Below, piece after piece: positions 12,086 to 25,041 of a DNA stretch of 64,000 nt; position 1 is the stretch's first letter, and every line of letters begins with the position of its first letter. The translations under genes were made by a program, and so were the position numbers. A model generated the notes under the pieces. The model saw only the letters and a list, made by a program, of their open reading frames with translations, searched no databases and was not told where the DNA came from. Source of the DNA: Carex sylvatica (taxonomy: Eukaryota > Streptophyta > Magnoliopsida > Poales > Cyperaceae); the NCBI GenBank assembly GCA_964058845.1, contig CAXKVR010000105.1, forward strand, positions 124,001 to 188,000. The letters are read 5' to 3'.

Positions 12086-15000
12086 GCATGAAGCATGAAA
12101 AAGGCTGATATAAAAAATAATCAAAGAAGATTGCTACCTATTAAAGAGCCAAATATCACAAAGAAAATCATGTACATTGCAGATAACAATAGGAAGTACA
12201 AATAAGAAATCAACCAATAGGGGCCATCAGTTAATCCATGCATCTTCATCATTATCTTCAATTTTTGTTGCTTCTCGTACACCAAGTAAGTGAGTATAAC
12301 CTATAATACATGAGGTATTAGTAAGAAACTATAAGATTACTAATTGGTGTAATTTATTAATAGTATTTGTGCTTACCGGAAAAAGTAGCTGAACTACCCA
12401 AGTGAAGAATAAAGGACCCAGAAGAGAAGAGAAATCTAACCGAAATTCTGTTCCAACTTTGGGTGTCTCTTTCACAAAGTTAAATTCCATAGTCACTTGA
12501 GCTCCTTTTAGAAACTTGAGAAAAGCATTTGATGCCTGTTATATGCAGGTGGCGAAAATTATTATGTTTATTCTTTTTTCATTTAAAAAAAAGAAGAAAA
12601 ATCTTAGAAGATCAAATTATTGTTCTTTGATGCCTATCTAGTATCTACTATATACTGGTACCAATACAAAGACCTTTATAAATAGCTTCTGGTGTCAGTA
12701 CTCAGTAGTCAATGTTCCAACACACAATTCAATGCAAGAATATTGCCTTGGATCTTCATGGTTTAAAGGTCTTGATGAAACAAAGTCAAAAACACAAAAA
12801 GGGGAGGTTGAGGTTTGTTTTTCCTTTACCACATTCAAAGAGCACGGGACCCTCAGGAAACGAATGCGGTTATATCCGTTATTTTTACTGTAGGTTGAGT
12901 TGTACCATATATCAATGTTGTAGCCCATATCACTCGTATCTAAAAAGTCATAAGCTGCCAAACACAAGATTGGAAAAGTCGTATCAGCTTCAAAAATAAA
13001 TTATGAAAATATACTGTGTCAAAAACATAATGCAAGCACGAGAGCACTACCAGTAAGAAACTCATTTGATTTCCTCTCTGTATTGCTTTGCCAATAACCC
13101 CTAAAAAGCTCATAATTTATCATTGACGATGCATTGCGCCATAGTGGCAACCCCTGAACACATTCTACATCTGTATATTTTTCAGAGGAGGCAATATACT
13201 TTAGTTTCTCCAAAACTGATAAAATCAAGGTTACTTGGTAAACCAAAGAATTAACCACGGAGTAGAATCAGACCTGTGGGATAAATGATTGTAGCTTTGG
13301 TCGAAGAATTAAAGAGGCAGGTTGGTTGAATGTAATAGAGGCGTTTGTTTGGGATAAATGCTGGCTCAATGTACAAAGTGTCTCTCGTGTTCATGTATGT
13401 GCCCTGAAACAAGAAATAAAGAAATAATACAACTAATATTTGAGAAATTTCGTGCTATACAAACTTTAATTAAAACACGCAGCTCAGGTTGAGATTGTTA
13501 AATGAAAACTCACGAGTACAACATGTGAGATGAGAGAAAGATAATCAGAAATGTTGGGAGACCTATATATCACTGGAAATAGACTCCATATCACTGGAAA
13601 TAGATTCCCTGCAAGAGCTGTCATGCAACCAACAATAAAGAAATGAATCACTTAGAACAAATAAACATGGCTCTGAAAATCAGAAGCAGAATCGGAATAA
13701 TCAATCAGAATCAGTCGAATCGGATCGGAAACTCAGATTTTTTTTATCAGAAACTCGTTTTATATTAAAGTAAAGAAAAAAATATTTGTGTAAATTAAAT
13801 CTTCAAACACACATATTTTATAAATATTTTTGTATAAAATAACTTTAATATCCATACTAGTATAAACTCTTCGATTGAATAATTATAACTGATCGAAGTT
13901 CTATAAAACTGACGGTCTAAGATTTTCAAATCCAAAGACAGAATAAATAATTATCAAGGCCAATATATATATTTGTGCAAAAAGGTGAGCCTCGATACAA
14001 AAGAACATGGATAGTAATTATTAAATTATTAAATTAATTATTGTAATAGGGGTCAAGCCTCTAATCTTATATTTTATTAATAAATTAAACATAAGACACA
14101 ATCAAAAGAGTCAAAAAGCAAAAAATTACTGAATGAGTATTGAGCAAAGATAAAATAAAAATTATATCTCTTGTACCACTTGACCAACCAACTGAAAAAT
14201 AGAGCAAAAATTATCTCTAAATATTCGATTGCATCCCTCTCTTCATAATATGAAGATGACAATCATGAAGACTCTTTTCAACTGCATATGATACTTAATT
14301 ATTTTGAAGAATAGCACACAATGGTGTAGCATTTATCATTTCACCATATTTATGTAAGAGCAGTGGTAAAATTACGGTTTGTAAGGATTGGTAGAGAGAT
14401 AAGAAAAATAGACATTCATTAAGTAAGTGTGACACCGTCTCTATACTTTGTTTGCAAAGTTAGCAGATGCTTGGAAGGGACCACTCTCGTTTCTTCAAGT
14501 TGTCGGTTGTAATTTTATAATTAATCTTGTCAAGCATATTATTACAATCATACAATTTACCGATATCTAGATTCTAGTATGACTAAACATGTAAATTAAT
14601 GTTTTATATTATAATTATATTCAAATATTAAAATAAATATTATAATAATTTCTCAATTTTTACAATTCAAATGAATTTTATATATCAGATAGTTTCTCAA
14701 TTCATATTATAATAATTTCTCAATTTACCCGACAGTTCAAATTAATTTTATAATTTTATTTTTCCAAAGAATAGCATGCTGAGAGGGAGCAAATATCGTG
14801 TGCCAATTGATCATTGACATTCTCTTCTAATAAATATTTGTTTGACCAAATGCATCTTCAATGCTCATCCTTTTTTGTGCCCCTGGTTCACTGTGGACCA
14901 AACACATTTTCTATTTCTATACTTAGTGGTTCAATACATCAAGTCCATTTAAAAGAATTAACCCGGTTCAACCTTTTTCGGTGGAAAAAACGCCCAGGCA

Positions 15001-16180
15001 AAATCTCGACTCGGTCCCAACCGGTACCGTTTTGACTCGGCGGATTTTTTAAGCCATGCAAATAAAGCTGAAAATTATAATAAATTATATAAAAGGCAAA
15101 GATTCAACAAGAAAGAAAAGAAAACGATGAATTGAAAGCTCAGAAAACATACTTTGTACAAAAGTCTGGTTTTGGCCGGTGAAGAGCACAGTGGCAGGAC
15201 AAGAGCCAGAGAGCCGACATGACGAGTCTGGCAAATCAAGAAATGGGAGATGCACATCACGGACCGCACGGAACTCAGGCCGTGGCACCTGCATCAGGGC
15301 AGGCCACTTGGTTGGGTTTTCTATGGTGCAACTACCGACCTGGTCCAAGGTCGAGTACTGGGGCCCACAAACATTCTGGCACTTGCCCGTGCCATTGACC
15401 GGGATGCACTTGCATCCACACTTGTACTTGGGCTTGTCAATCTCAGTGTTGATCAAAGTTTGCAAGATTATCAGAAGGACGCATATTAGGACTGGATATG
15501 CCACAATGCAGGTGTTTGATTTTACGTTCCTCTTCTGTTCATCACCGATATTAGTTCATTAGTGTACAATTATATACTTATATTTCATGATTAAGTCAAT
15601 TTGATTAGCTATTCACAAGGACTTAGTTAATTAACCGGAAATTCTTAAATATTTTTCTAGTGAGGGCCGGTGCCCAAGTCAATATGTTGAATAAGTATTG
15701 CCTCTTGGGTTGTTTAGTAAAGATTAAATTCAGAAAGCAATCTCTTGCTTCCAGAAATAAATAAAAAAATAGAAAGGGTGTCAATGCAGTAGATTGATAT
15801 TGTAATTCTTTTATTTAGCATCCAAGTAATGTGCAAATTTGTTGGAATTAGGATACAAAATAAGAGAATAACACATAAATACTTGTTGAGTATATTCAAA
15901 TGGAGATGAGCTGCTTCTTTCACATAGAAGTCGATCGGCTGTTGAATACAAACTGAAATATATAATGGGAACTAATGGAGACAAGAGATTAGACCTGAAA
16001 AGTGAGATTCTTTCGGAGAAGAGCATTAGCCTGAGTTGAGAAGCTCGCCGCGCCTCTCTCTCTTGCCACGTCACCACCGCCTTCGCAGGAGCCCAGCAGG
16101 CTCCGCTCTGATGCCGAATGCGATGATGCTGGTAATATATCTGATGCCAACATCACAACTGTCTCTCTTGCATCCATCAT
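8715..16180 (-). CDS. ABCA-family half-size ABC transporter, copy 1 (18 exons, 992 aa)
   Basis: Exons: 16180-15995, 15534-15153, 13608-13514, 13403-13274, 13170-13051, 12954-12830, 12535-12377, 12300-12138, 11593-11468, 11342-11259, 11137-10752, 10550-10347, 10119-10010, 9841-9757, 9648-9520, 9395-9290, 9204-9116, 9014-8715. All introns are GT-AG and phases close. A first membrane helix ([18 protein letters not shown]) precedes a Cys-rich extracellular loop and further helices in exons 7-11. One nucleotide-binding domain follows: Walker A GPNGAGKT (about 708-715), Q-loop CPQH, signature YSGGM (about 809), Walker B VVYMDE and H-loop THSMEE. Plant ABCA half-transporters are implicated in lipid transport. 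Oddities: DELSTGLDP replaces DEPSTGLDP; exon 3 repeats LFPVI; exon 4 is five codons short. The sister-like start is the ATG at 16153 (983 aa); 16180 is the first ATG. Confidence 0.9.
11687..12060. mobile_element. Hairpin MITE (core family, variant a) in intron 8 of ABCA copy 1
   Basis: Two long arms face each other. GAGACTACTTCGCGAATTAA on the left matches the right end in reverse complement, down to the GA and TA repeats on both sides. The inner core (TGCTTGGAGATCAAATTTTA ... TACTATTTATTAAG, then its inverse) is shared with the elements at 25.5-26.8, 28.5, 40.8-41.6 and 48.8 kb. It lies within a (TA)n tract, so no target-site duplication can be read. Copies 2-4 lack it at this intron position. 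Confidence 0.8.
13666..15058. mobile_element. hAT-like element in intron 2 of ABCA copy 1 (1393 bp)
   Basis: Perfect 8-bp direct repeats CAAATAAA flank it at 13658-13665 and 15059-15066. The ends are CATGGCTCTGAAAATCAG and, in reverse complement, CATGGCTTAAAAAATCCG. The same intron is only about 120-150 bp in copies 2-4, whose sequence continues across the insertion point. Internal frames are short and unrecognised, so the element is non-autonomous or decayed. An 8-bp duplication with short terminal inverted repeats indicates the hAT superfamily. Confidence 0.82.
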
Positions 16181-16399
16181 TCAATCGATTTCCTGAATAG
16201 TATGATTACTATTGGAGATGCATGTAGACAAGACGAAGAGATGAGAGATATAAAGAAAGAGATCCTAGCATTCTTTCTTCTCTTCCATTTCCAGGTAATA
16301 ACATGTATTGAATTCAGAGTTCATTATTAATTCCTGCCCTCACCCGGTCTCCTCTTTTTTTTTTCATTTCCATACGTCAGTATAAAAAGACAATTAAAT

Positions 16400-18090
16400 T
16401 TTGAAAAAGGAAGTACGGAAACGTTCCTAGTGTTTTTGGATACAAAATGACAGACCATTTCATGCCCTCTGCTCCAGTGCCCCTTTGAGCTTTTGCCTTT
16501 TGACCATGACGGCATGATACAGATAATATTATATGAGCATTCAAAATTAACAAATTAATATAATTAAGGTCTAACAAGTATTATGTGCATTTAATATTAT
16601 GAGCCTTTATTGTAACCGATTCAAAATCGTTTCGCTATTGAATTTGACAACAATATTTTTCCTCCTTTCCTTGATCAATTAACTTCTATTCATATTTCAT
16701 TGAATTTGGTCCAGCTAAACTGAAAATTAAAGCCATAATTAAATTGAATGATAATGATATTAAGCAGAATTCTAAGAATAATAGCGATAATAATAGGAAA
16801 GAAAATATTGGTATATAGCAATTCCTTTCTAGAAAATATATTTATAATTTGTTGCAACCAATTTATTCACTGCACTAAATAATATCTATTGCAACCGATT
16901 AATTTTATAGCAATATCATTAATCTAATGCATCAAATTTTTGTTCAGTTGCAATAATTTGTTGTAAAAAGTATATTTTTGAGAAATTATTTTGTTTGACA
17001 ATTAAATATTGGAATGTTAATGTCCATCATACAGGTTGTAAAGAGACGAGAAAATTCACAACAAATTATATTTTCACTTTTGATAGTGTTGTCGTTGGTT
17101 CTCTTATGGTAGTGACTACCAGCTTAGGTGAAAGGAAAATATATTTACAACAACATTCTATTCTCCATGCAAATCATGCACGTGAACAGCCCACACACGA
17201 TCGTGCAGAGGAGGGGAGGGGAATTAGTTGAACAGCTCTAAATCCTAAACCCTAAACCCTCTTTCAAATCATGCACGTGAACATCTCACAACTAATTTCA
17301 CTTAAAAGAGGTTTATTTTTTCGCCGTTTTTTTTTTTTTTTTCCTGTTGTTTATATTGAAGAAGCTGTATATGATGTAGTAAACATATTTACTTTTTTGT
17401 AAACTTTGTAGCTACTACCAAGCAATTTAAAAAAAGAAAAAAGAAGAAGTGTTTTTGCCCCTAAAGAACTCTACTTTTAAAAGTCTCTCTCGGATTGAAA
17501 GAGGTTGAGACTAAATATATATCTTCTCCATATCTATAAGAGAAACTCTCATTTTCTCTTTTTTCTTTTTAGTAAAAATACAATAAATAACTAACGAAGT
17601 TCAAATTTCGTGTATAAAATTGAAAGAGGTTTGAGAGAGTACTATTGACTGAATAATTTTCTTATTTTATAAAGACTCTCAAGTACATTTGATCTAGCAT
17701 ACTTGCTGCCGCAAAAAAATTCCGAAATAATTTTCTCATAAAATTTGGCATCTCCTTTGTTTCTTGTACTTAATTATTAATTATGTTACTTCTTGTGTGT
17801 GTTTCATATTTTTATTTTATTTTAATGGTTATGGGTGTTAAGTCCACAATATGTCTAATAAAATTATTCTTTGAGGCTCGCCGTGTACTGTCCGCAACAT
17901 TCTCCTCCAATCAAAAGATAACAAATAAGAAAAAGAAGCAATAGGAAGGAAAACAATAAAAATACAAAAAATAATATCTAAAAAAAGCTAACTAAACATG
18001 AAGTAATTTTCGAGACAAAGGATAGTAAGACGAACTGCCTTAAGATAAGAGCAGAGATTTTATTAATGCTGTACACTGAACTCATATATA
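16400..18090. other. Intergenic DNA upstream of ABCA copy 1 and downstream of copy 2
   Basis: The part nearest the start of copy 1 (to about 16510) is homologous to the upstream regions of copies 2-4, through words such as CCGGTCTCCTC and TGAGCTTTTG. The remainder is AT-rich with no gene. The TATA word found upstream of copies 3 and 4 is not present at the equivalent position near 16310. Confidence 0.5.
17170..17290. promoter_or_regulatory. Paired G-box motifs flanking a telo-box-like sequence
   Basis: The phrase CAAATCATGCACGTGAACA occurs twice, about 100 bp apart (near 17170 and 17267). Each copy contains the palindromic CACGTG G-box core. Between them, at 17241-17260, lies AATCCTAAACCCTAAACCCT, which contains the plant telo-box AAACCCTAA. 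The cluster is about 1.1 kb upstream of ABCA copy 1. A regulatory role is inferred from known plant motifs only. Confidence 0.4.
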
Positions 18091-18091
18091 T

Positions 18092-21000
18092 TTATGAAAG
18101 CACATTAAATGCCTTTGCCCCCTTGGCAACTTTTATGAAGACGTCTTCTAGAGTTGTGTCAGCCAAACCCCATGCGTATATCGTAAACCGGCTCTTGGCC
18201 TTTTCCACTGCCAGAAATATATCTGAAATTCTGATCTCCTGTTTTGGTATTTCAAACTTTTGCGTACCAGATATGTGGTAGATCTTTTTTGCATTTGGAG
18301 AGAGGCGCTGCACTAGGGTTTCTACTTCCTGTTCCTGCTCTGCTGAGGTAGTCATGGTGAACACATATGACCCTCCATACCTTGCCTTCAACTGTCATTA
18401 TATTATGCAAGTCAAATTTGTCATGTATTATTGCCGACAATTCAGACACATAGTGTGAATATAATATTGTCACTAATACACAATGTTATCAGAACCGGAC
18501 CAGAGGTCGACCCGGTAAAACTTCGGGTCACCGGTTCACTGGTTAGCTAGACCAATGGGTCAACTGGTTCAACCATTATTTTTTTACATGTATATATTTC
18601 TGGCATATACGTATAATAGTAAAAAAAAAACATTTCATATAGTAAAATTCACACATACATATTAAATAATATAATATAAAAATAAATTTGTGAATTAATC
18701 AAAAGTTTCTCCCACAAAAATAATAAAACTACTCAACAAATGACAATGATTTTTTTTAAGAGAGAAACATATAGCATTCCAATATTTTAAATTTTTGTAC
18801 AATAAATTTACTAAAATATTAAAGATATATAAATTTAGGGCTTTCAATATCAAGTATAAGTATTGTTCAAGTTCAAGTTCTTGAATAAACAAATTTGACT
18901 TTCAATTACAAATTTTATAAAAATGTTAATAATAAGATGATAGCAAATATTGTTTTAAAGTGTGTATGTACACATTATCATATGTTATGAATAATTGTGG
19001 AATATATTAATATCTAAAAGAATAGGGTCTTCTATAAAAATTATATTAGATGACAAAAAAACATGCATTTCCTTTTTCCAGACATGTGACTAAAAGTCAC
19101 TCATTTACCTATAGTCTAGTTTATTACTCCATAACACATGTGACCTAGTGTTTTTCCTCTTTAGTCTTTATTGATAGATTTAAACTGAACCATAGATTCT
19201 TTGGGCCACTGGGTCCGGTTTTTTGATAAAACTGACCGATTTAATTGAAAAGATCTGGTTTGATTGCACATCCGGTCTTAACAACAAACCAAACCGGAAA
19301 CAAGTTCAGTTCCGGTTTATTCCAGCCGGACCACCCAGTCCGGTCTGGTTTTAATAACAGTGCTAATACAGGAAAACAATTTAAGGAAAAACAAAAAACA
19401 AAATTAAGACCAGAAAGTACCTCCTTAGGATTGCCTAAACACTGGAAGCTTCCATCCATAAAAATACCAATCCGGTCACATAAGACCTCTGCCTCCTCCA
19501 TTGAATGTGCTGAAACAAAATAATTTGGGAAGTTATTGGCTGTAGTTCTGATTGTTATAAAATGTTAATTTATGATAGGAGAAACAAATAATACTTGTAA
19601 GAATAATAGCACGGTCTTTCTTGGCACGCTTGACAACATTCCACAAATTGTTTCTTGAAGCGGGATCCAATCCCGTACTAGGCTCATCCATGTAAACAAC
19701 CTAAAAAGGTGCAAGAAAAATGATCGTTAGCTCACAACTTAATAGTAAATTATGCTACTAAACCCAAATTAAGTGAGCCAGTAAATCTGGAATGCCGTAG
19801 TACAGTATTCCATACCATAGGGTCTCCAATGAGAGAAATGGCAACACTGAGCCTTCTTTTCATGCCACCACTATACGTCCTCACTTGTTTGTCCCCAACC
19901 CCATCATAGAATAAATTAACGCTCTTCAGTGAATCTTCAACTGCCTATATTTAAAAACATAGTTGTTTACTAATTAGTGTGTTTTCAAAAATTAAGGACA
20001 CCCAACTAAAAATTAATAAAATTACATGTAATAGTGTTGTGTAATGTACCTTCGTTAGAGTGATGCCATCAAAATTCTTAAGCCGGCCATAAAATAACAA
20101 ATGTTCCCGTCCAGTTAAAGTTTCCCATAACAAACTACATTGTTTTAGCACAGAAAAAAGATAGAAGCTCATTAAAATATAAGAATGACTTATAAATTGT
20201 TTAGAATTTTTTATTGATGTAACTATGAGGGACGAAACAAAGCTAAAGAAAGATAATTGGGAAAATAGGGAAGATTAGCAAAGCTTACTCATGCTGGGGG
20301 CAGACACCCATGTTGGTATGGATGCCATCCATGTCACTCCTTATGTCCATTCCTTGTACATATGCTGTACCTGATGTTGGCTTAGTCAACCCTGTCATCT
20401 GTTCATACCAAAAATAAGTCCCCTATTGATTACCTAAATATCATTTACCAATATATGCACAGACATGCACATTATATTCTGATTTTGCGCAATTGACATT
20501 TCAAATAGAAGTCAAGAACTAGATTACTGAAACTGGAGACGATTCAAAGCAGGGATGCAAAGGAAGTCACACCGTGACCGGATACATCATGCCACGGCAC
20601 TGAATGTGTAACGGTCACGTGCTGTGACTTGCGTGTCATGTCTCATAGCTATTCGCGTGAGGTGACCAACCTTCAAAAGATTGGCACAACATAACACAAC
20701 ATGAGAACTAGTTTGGTCATGGCACGACATGACACTTGGTCACGAGAGTCATGCGTAATAAGGACAGTTATACCTTGATTGAATGGTGAATCTTGAATAA
20801 ACTAACTTAAATTACAAGAAAAAAAAATAGTTACATGTGACCAAACAGGACAAACGTGACTAGCCACGTTTCGACACGACACTTAAGGTCACGGCGCGAC
20901 TAACGTGCTATGACCATTCATTTGCCAGGACCATCCATCCAAACTTGGTCATGGCACGGCAGGTGACCCAAATGAAGGCATGACTAGTGACTGCACAACA

Positions 21001-24000
21001 CAAATTTACATCCCTAACTCACAGCATTGGCTCTGGATCTAATACCAAATCTTCTGTAGGAGAAAAAAAAACCAATATTTATTTGAAGTTCCACATTGAA
21101 AAAGGATAGTACAGACTACGGACCATATGGATAAAGGATGTCTTGCCGGCACCATTGGGGCCGAGCATGCCGAAACACTCACCCTGTGGCAGAGCAAGGG
21201 AGAGGTCCTTCACTGCCAGCTTGTCAGGGTTTCCGTCTCGTCCAGGGTACACCTTGGTTAGGTTGTCAGATATCACAGCATAGTTGTTTCTTTTTTCTTC
21301 AATCACCAGCTTCTCCACCAGCTTCCTCTGAAATTTAGTTCATTATAATTTAGTAAGATCTATTCCATTGATCCAACTCCAATTTATCTTCAAACCTGGA
21401 GAGCTTCCTATTATTGTACATAACTTAAGCAACCGACTAATATTCTCGTCAAAATAGAAAAACAAAAAATGAAAAAGGGGACATCGAACATACCTCTTGA
21501 TTGACATCAGGCTTGTTGTGGACTTCAATGATGGTTTCAGGAGATCCCTGGCATTTGAAGCTAGTCGTCAACTGATGCGAAAATGACCTGCTCAACTTCT
21601 TCTTCACGAAGTTCAAGAAAAAGAGGGGGTTTTTGTGGATGCTGCATCCGAGGGACAACACCTGGTCAAGGTAGAATGCCAGAGGAAGCAGCACCATCCA
21701 CTCCAGCACCATAATGATCATCACATTTCGCATGCCGTTCTCTGAACTGCTCAGATCTCCCCACTTCATTCCTTTTGTGCCCATGACACTTCCGCTGACT
21801 GCATACTGCCCAAACTCGTACCAGCCTCGGTACAGAGAGAAGCCCGGTACCAGCTCAATCACTATAATCCAACTTCCTGTGAAGAAATTTAGATTTTCAA
21901 GTTCAGAACAAAATTTTGGCGTTTTGGCCAATTCAACAAGTACACAAAGTGAACATCTCCTACTGGCTGGTTAATATGTCCTGAAGATATGATCTTACTT
22001 GGAAAAGATTGATCTTCCACAAAGAATCGCAATAGAAATGTGCCGAGTAAGCCAGATCCAAACACATAAATGTAGCCAATCACTGTACCACATAGTTTAA
22101 ATGTGCAACATTACAATTAGGAAAAAAATTATGTAAGAGATACTTCATGAATTACTAATTTGGTTTCTTCAGTTTGCATTTTATAAAAAACGTTCTTAGC
22201 CTCTGACCTGTAGCAGTCTTGACAGTTGAAAAGAAAGAAGCTACAAAGAAAGCGAAGGTGATCTGGAGATTGATGTAAATGAAATAGAACACCACTTGTA
22301 TGCTGTAGTCATTTAATCTGAAAAGGTTCAATCCTGAAGGAAATCAAGAGATTACTCAACATTTATATTAAATGTCTCAAATTCTAGGCATTAGTATGCA
22401 CAAAGAAGGCTGATATGAAAAAAAAAATCGAAAGAAGAATACTACCTATTAGAGAGCCAAATACCACAAAGCAAATCATGTAGGCTATGGATAGCAATAG
22501 GAAGTACAAATAAGAAATCAACCAATAGGGGCCATCAGTTAATCCATGCATCTTCATCATTATCTTCAATTTTTGTTGCTTCTCATACACCAAGTAAGAG
22601 AGTATAATCTATAATACATGAGAATTATGAAGTGTTAGTAAGAAACTACAAGATTACTAATTTGGGTAATTTATGAATAGTATTTGTACTAACCGGAAAA
22701 AGAAGCTGAACAACCCAAGTGAAGAACAGAGGACCTAGAATAGAAGAGATCTCGAACCGGATTCTTGTTGCACCTTTGGGGGTCTCTTTCACATATTCAA
22801 ATTCCATGGTCACTCCAGCTCCTTTCAGAAATTTGAGAAATGCATTTGATGCCTATCATATGCAGGTGGCAAAATATTATATTCCATTTTTTCATAGTTT
22901 ATAAAAGACGAAAAAATTTAGAAGAACGAATTATCATTTCTTTGATGCCTATTTACATTTTATATCAGCATATCCATTTCTACATAGAACCAGACATACT
23001 GGTACTAATCTACTAATACAACGACCACTATAGATAGCTTCTGGTGCCAGTAGTTAATGGTTAAACACGTACATTTCAATGCATGATTATTTACTTGGAT
23101 TATGTAGTACTAATTATGGCCTTCATGGTTAAAAGGCTTTGATGAAACAAAAGCACAAAAAAGTGAGGTAGAGATTTTTTTTCCTGTACCACATTCAAAG
23201 AGCGGGGGACCCTCTGGGTACGAATGTAGCTATATCCATCATTTGTACTGTAGGTTGAGTTGTACCATATATCAATGTTGAAGCCCTTCTCACTCGTATC
23301 TAAAAAGTCATAAGCTGGCAATGCAAGGTTGGAAAAGCCGTATCAGCTTTAAGAGAAATTATATAAATATACTCCCGTCAAAAACATAATGTAAGCATGA
23401 GAGCAGTACCAGTAAGAAAGTCGTTTGATTTTTTCTCTGTATTGCTCTGTCGATAACCCTTAAAAAGTTCATTATTTATCATTGATGATGCATTGCGCCA
23501 TAGCGGCAACCCCTGAGCACATACTACATCTGTACATTTTTCAAAGCAGATAACATAATTTAGTTTAACCAAAATAGATGAAATAAAGATTATTTGGTAA
23601 ACCAAAGAGTCAAAGGAATACATTCAGACCTTTAATAACGGACACCCCTTGGATATTGATTGTAGCTTTGAACGAAGAATTAGAGAGGCAAGATGGTTGA
23701 ATGTAATAGAGAGGCCTGTTTGAGATAAATGCTCGCTCAAGGTACTGAGTTTCCCTTGTGTATGTGTCTGAGCCCTGAAAAAGGAAAAGAATGCAACTAA
23801 CGTTTGAGAAACTACATGCTGTACAAAATTTTAAATTAAAACAAGCAGCTTAGGTTGTCATTGTTAGATGAAAACTCACAGGTACAATTCGGGAGAAGAG
23901 AGTAATATAATCTGAAAAGTTGGGAGAAGAACTATCCAGAACTGGAAATAGACTCCCTGAAAGAGCTGTGATCCAACCAACAATAAAGAAATTATTCAAT

Positions 24001-25041
24001 TACACCATATAAAGCTGAAAATTATAACAAATTATAAAAAGGACAAAATACCAACAAAAATGAAAACAAAATGACAAATTGAAAGCTAAGAAAACATACT
24101 TTGTGCAAGAGTCTGGTTTTGGCCGGTGAAGAGCACAGTGACAGGACAAGAACCAGAGAGCCGGCACGACAAGTCAGGCAAATCAGTGGATGGGAGATAC
24201 ACATCACGGGCTGCACGGAACTCTGGCCGGGGCACCTGCATCAGGGTAGACCACTCGGGCGGGTTGGCTATAGCGCAGCTGCCGACCTGGTCTATGGTCG
24301 AGTACTGGGGCCCACACACCTTCTGGCACGTGCCAGTGCCATTTACCAGGATGCACGTGCAGCCGCACTGGTACTTGGTCTTGTCAATCTCGTTGTTGAT
24401 CAAAGTTTGCATGATTATCAAGAGGACACATATTAGGACTGGATATGCGACAATGCACATGTTCATCCTTATGTTCCTCTTCTGTTCATCATCAATATTA
24501 GTTTTTTAGTGTATAGTTTATTTTTCATGATTAAGAGAATTACATCAACTAATAAAAGGGATTAATTAATTATTGTATAGTAACTAGAAATTTTTCGTAA
24601 GGGTGCACAAGTCAATATATTGAATAGTATTCCTTCTTGGGTTGGTTAGCAAAGATTAAATTGAGAGAGCAATCTCTTTCTTACAGAATCAAAGAAAATA
24701 AAAGCAGGTTCAATGCATGCAGTAGATAGATATTGTTATTCATTTATTCTTCACCATTCAAAATAATGTACAAAACTGATAGGAATTAGGATAGAAAACC
24801 AGAGAACAAGACGTAGAAGTCAGCTTTTGAATAGAAACTAAAACATATAATGGGACTAGTGGAGAGAGAGAGAAGAGAAGAACAGAAGGGAAGAGACCTG
24901 AAAGGTGAGATTCTTTCGGAGAAGGGCATTAGCCTGAGTAGTGAAGCTCGCCGCACCTCTCTCTCTTGCCACATCACCACCTAGAACCCTCAGCTCGGAC
25001 GCTGATGGCGACGATGCTGATACTATTGCTGATGCCCCCAT
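18092..25041 (-). CDS. ABCA-family half-size ABC transporter, copy 2 (18 exons, 976 aa)
   Basis: Exons: 25041-24898, 24481-24100, 23956-23880, 23774-23630, 23529-23410, 23314-23190, 22852-22694, 22608-22446, 22333-22208, 22082-21999, 21876-21494, 21327-21124, 20398-20289, 20134-20050, 19944-19816, 19700-19595, 19509-19421, 18391-18092. Phases close without a stop. The start MGASAIVSA aligns with the MEAS starts of copies 3 and 4. The nucleotide-binding domain is canonical: [36 protein letters not shown]. Exon 14 has FDGITLTK where the other copies have LKG(D/N)ALT/ALM-type sequence. The donor after exon 12 (ATG|GTCCGT) is weak, but the equivalents in the other copies are also non-ideal. hAT elements lie in introns 12 and 17, and a 2.7-kb foldback element interrupts the upstream region 214 bp before the start. 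The role is as for copy 1. Whether it is expressed is unknown. Confidence 0.88.
18481..19362. mobile_element. hAT-like element in intron 17 of ABCA copy 2 (882 bp)
   Basis: Perfect 8-bp duplications CTAATACA lie at 18473-18480 and 19363-19370. The left end is CAATGTTATCAGAACCGGAC. The right end, in reverse complement, is CACTGTTATTAAAACCAGAC. The subterminal regions are rich in CCGGT/ACCGG words on both sides and the middle is AT-rich. There is no transposase frame. The same intron in the other copies is roughly 80-130 bp. Confidence 0.85.
20551..21016. mobile_element. Probable hAT-like element in intron 12 of ABCA copy 2
   Basis: The ends match in inverted orientation: CAGGGATGCAAA on the left (its first C at 20550) and TAGGGATGTAAA in reverse complement on the right. 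The interior is a dense mix of direct and inverted words such as GGCACGAC, GTCACG and CATGAC. The segment is absent from the same intron of copies 1, 3 and 4. The flanking 8-mers TTCAAAGC and CTCACAGC agree at only 6 of 8 positions, so the duplication is decayed or the boundary is off by a base. Confidence 0.6.

Noticed and set aside
13051..13170. Alternative exon 5 start at the CAG just before GGGTTGCC (13153)
   Set aside because: It breaks the reading phase with exon 4. The acceptor at 13171-13172 (tatacAG) keeps the phase in all four copies and adds the expected DVxCxQ residues.
15179..15562. Plus-strand frames antisense to exon 2, recurring in other copies
   Set aside because: They mirror the conserved Cys-rich exon 2. 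No independent domain or start context supports them.
17241..17260. Interstitial telomere sequence
   Set aside because: There are only about two and a half units, more consistent with a telo-box cis-element than with a telomeric remnant.
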